A DNA stretch of 64,000 nt from JANRKB01 sp033763695. Lineage in GTDB: Bacteria; Planctomycetota; Phycisphaerae; Phycisphaerales; UBA1924. The number at the start of each line of letters is the position of its first letter. The first letter of the stretch is position 1. The stretch spans positions 1 through 64,000 of the forward strand of contig JANRKB010000055.1 of the NCBI GenBank assembly GCA_033763695.1, in the 5' to 3' direction. Positions 62,733 to 64,000 of the stretch are shown one piece after another. The position numbers and the translations under genes are program-made. The notes under the pieces were generated by a model that was not told the origin of the DNA, searched no databases, and saw only the letters and a list, made by a program, of their open reading frames with translations.

Positions 62733-63268
62733 TTCGGCGACGCTGGTTTTGTCGGCTGAGGCGCGACGCCCGCCGCAGACTTCTTCGCCGCATCAGTTGC
62801 AGGCTTGGCGGGCTCGGGCATTTCAAGCGTGCGGCCTGAGCCGGTCCACTCTTCGATGCCGCCTGGGTAGAGCTTCACGTCGTCATAGTCGAGCGCGAGC
62901 ATGCGCTTGACGAGGCCGCGCGCGGTCGGGCTGGCGGGGTCCTTGCCGTAGACGATGATGCGATCGAAGACCTCGAGGCGCTTGTCGCGGCCGCGCTGCT
63001 CGGGCAAATCGGAGAGCAGGATGTTCTTTGCACCCGGGAGGTGGCCGGTGGCGAAGTCCTGCGGTGCTCGTGCATCGACGAGGAGGAGCGCCTTGGAGTC
63101 CTTGTCGCGATTTGCCATCGCGGTGGAGAGTTCGCCGAGTGAGACGCTCTCGATCTTCGTGTCATCGATGCCGCACCCGCCCAGCAGCAGCGTGGAAGCC
63201 GCCAGCACGATCAGAGTGCGAACGGGCGAACTGGGGAAGGCGAGCGGGCGTAGGTTCATGGTGCTCAT
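62729..63268 (-). CDS. Rhodanese-like lipoprotein lacking the catalytic cysteine
   Basis: A 179-residue product. A hydrophobic signal ends L-L-L-G-G-C, giving a lipidated Cys32. Residues about 40-150 are a rhodanese domain: L-L-L-V-D-A-R-A-P-Q-D-F-A-T-G-H-L-P-G-A, F-D-R-I-I-V-Y, and L-Y-P-G-G-I-E-E-W. In active sulfurtransferases the loop after V-Y holds a Cys (C-x-x-G-x-R); here it is G-K-D-P-A-S-P with no Cys. The only Cys in the protein is the lipid-anchor one. It is therefore probably a binding or regulatory module. The C-terminus is an Ala/Lys/Pro tail. Confidence 0.8.
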   Translation of the reverse strand: MSTMNLRPLAFPSSPVRTLIVLAASTLLLGGCGIDDTKIESVSLGELSTAMANRDKDSKALLLVDARAPQDFATGHLPGAKNILLSDLPEQRGRDKRLEVFDRIIVYGKDPASPTARGLVKRMLALDYDDVKLYPGGIEEWTGSGRTLEMPEPAKPATDAAKKSAAGVAPQPTKPASPK

Positions 63269-63330
63269 TGGTGTGATAGCGTATCACCGAGTGGCGGCGT
63301 GCATCAAAGCCGCGGGGTGGAGGTTTGATC

Positions 63331-64000
63331 TTGGCTGACGTCTTCCACGGATGGAGTCGTTCGTTGACCGTCGCGAGCGCGGCGGGTGCGATGCTTGTGC
63401 CGTGCTGCGCGAGCGTTCCGGCGCAGCCCGCGCCGCCTTCGACGCCGCGCGCGACGAGCGAGCAACCAAAAACCCAAGCTGCGGAGAAGACGGAACTGCA
63501 TGCGAAGCCGACGCTGATTGCCGAGCATCGCGAGGTGGTGCCCGGCGAGCGCACGCGGCTGGTGCTGAAGTTTGCGATTCGTCCACATTGGCACATGTAT
63601 TGGAACGGCCAGAACGACACGGGTCTGCCCGCATCGTGGCAGACACGCGATTGGCCGCGCGGCTTTGAGATCACCGCGAGCGGTTGGCCTGGTCCACGCC
63701 GGATGGTGCTGCCCGGTGATATTCGCGACCACATCTATGAGGACGAGTTCTGCGTCGTGCTTGAGGTGCAGGTGCCCAGCGACGCGAAGCCGGGTTCAAC
63801 CGTGACGTTGCCGTTGCACGTTGAGTGGATGGTGTGCGACACCATGTGCGTGCTCGAGCAGCAGGACGTCTCGATCGCGCTGGCCGTGGTTGAAAAGCGA
63901 GCGCCGAAGCGAGAAGGTGAGCGGATGGAGCCGGGGGTTTGGGCTGTGCAGGCGGCGCGGGCCGCGATCCCGCGCGGCGGAACGCTCGCGCTGGAAGCGA
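63331..64000 (+). CDS. DsbD-like protein, N-terminal domain (3' truncated by window end)
   Basis: An open frame from TTG 63331 (GGAGG at 63319-63323, 7 nt upstream) to the window end, at least 223 residues. A signal-type N-terminus (L-T-V-A-S-A-A-G-A-M-L-V then C-C-A-S) and a Pro/Thr linker lead into the N-terminal DsbD fold: L-K-F-A-I-R-P-H-W-H-M-Y-W, N-D-T-G-L-P-A-S-W, I-Y-E-D-E-F-C-V-V-L-E-V and V-E-W-M-V-C-D-T-M-C, where the C-x-x-x-C pair is the expected redox site. DsbD-type proteins carry electrons across the membrane to periplasmic thiols. The membrane part lies beyond the window. ATG 63391 within the signal is possible as start but would lose it. Confidence 0.75.
   Translation, partial: MADVFHGWSRSLTVASAAGAMLVPCCASVPAQPAPPSTPRATSEQPKTQAAEKTELHAKPTLIAEHREVVPGERTRLVLKFAIRPHWHMYWNGQNDTGLPASWQTRDWPRGFEITASGWPGPRRMVLPGDIRDHIYEDEFCVVLEVQVPSDAKPGSTVTLPLHVEWMVCDTMCVLEQQDVSIALAVVEKRAPKREGERMEPGVWAVQAARAAIPRGGTLALEA

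Overview
The window looks like chromosomal DNA from a planctomycete, most likely of the Phycisphaerae/Phycisphaerales. Evidence seen in the sequence: high GC and dense coding; several small secreted proteins ending in a P-T/A-P-G, hydrophobic stretch, R-R-R-R sorting tail (PEP-CTERM-like); two secreted proteins with tandem D-F-N-x-D-G-F-x-D-F-T-D-F-D repeats ending in Gly-Cys (GC-type dockerin); and an ECF sigma factor directly followed by a large membrane Ser/Thr kinase with a zinc-finger-like N-terminus. The lineage is inferred from these family habits, not from a marker gene. No rRNA, CRISPR array, convincing tRNA, prophage or insertion sequence was recognised.

Layout. 1-6.4 kb: end of a GNAT acetyltransferase, a cysteine dioxygenase, then a minus-strand sulfur amino acid group (two Cys/Met-metabolism PLP enzymes flanking an ACT-less aspartokinase) ending in mnmG, preceded by a folded leader candidate. 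6.9-22.9 kb: housekeeping and envelope genes (J-domain chaperone, NAD(P)HX dehydratase, transglutaminase-like protein, DUF58 protein, entericidin-like peptide, SDR, FtsH, LptE-like and BamD-like pair, Tat-exported epimerase-like protein, zinc-ribbon membrane protein, LuxR-type regulator). 22.9-32 kb: an eight-gene minus-strand block encoding two complete 2-oxoacid:ferredoxin oxidoreductases whose gene orders mirror each other around two flavin/iron-sulfur proteins. 32.4-43.2 kb: enolase and pyruvate phosphate dikinase, with the sigma/kinase pair, a lipoprotein joining a tyrosine-phosphatase loop to a cytochrome c-type CXXCH tail, a DCC protein and a PAS-PAS-GAF sensor between them. 43.6-64 kb: pabB plus a coupled Nudix gene, ROK kinase, DUF192, gluQ, gmd, a HEAT-repeat protein, a response regulator with an N-terminal helix-turn-helix, nuoI, a run of PEP-CTERM-like secreted proteins, a cysteine-less rhodanese lipoprotein and the start of a DsbD-like gene.

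How it fits together. Pyruvate phosphate dikinase, enolase and the two ferredoxin-dependent oxidoreductases form a reversible PEP/pyruvate/acyl-CoA node that suits low-oxygen or fermentative metabolism. The flavoproteins could connect the ferredoxin pool to NAD(P)H. The surface proteins indicate a dedicated export and anchoring system.

Most unusual: the mirrored oxidoreductase block and the duplicated nucleotide-binding helix in one flavoprotein, the phosphatase-cytochrome fusion, two intergenic clusters of triloop hairpins arranged as inverted pairs, and the structured leader ahead of the methionine-type gene. Several genes lie outside a simple ATG-based reading: the GNAT tail (3-173), the entericidin-like peptide (11597-11731) and the TTG-started DsbD-like gene (63331 to the end).
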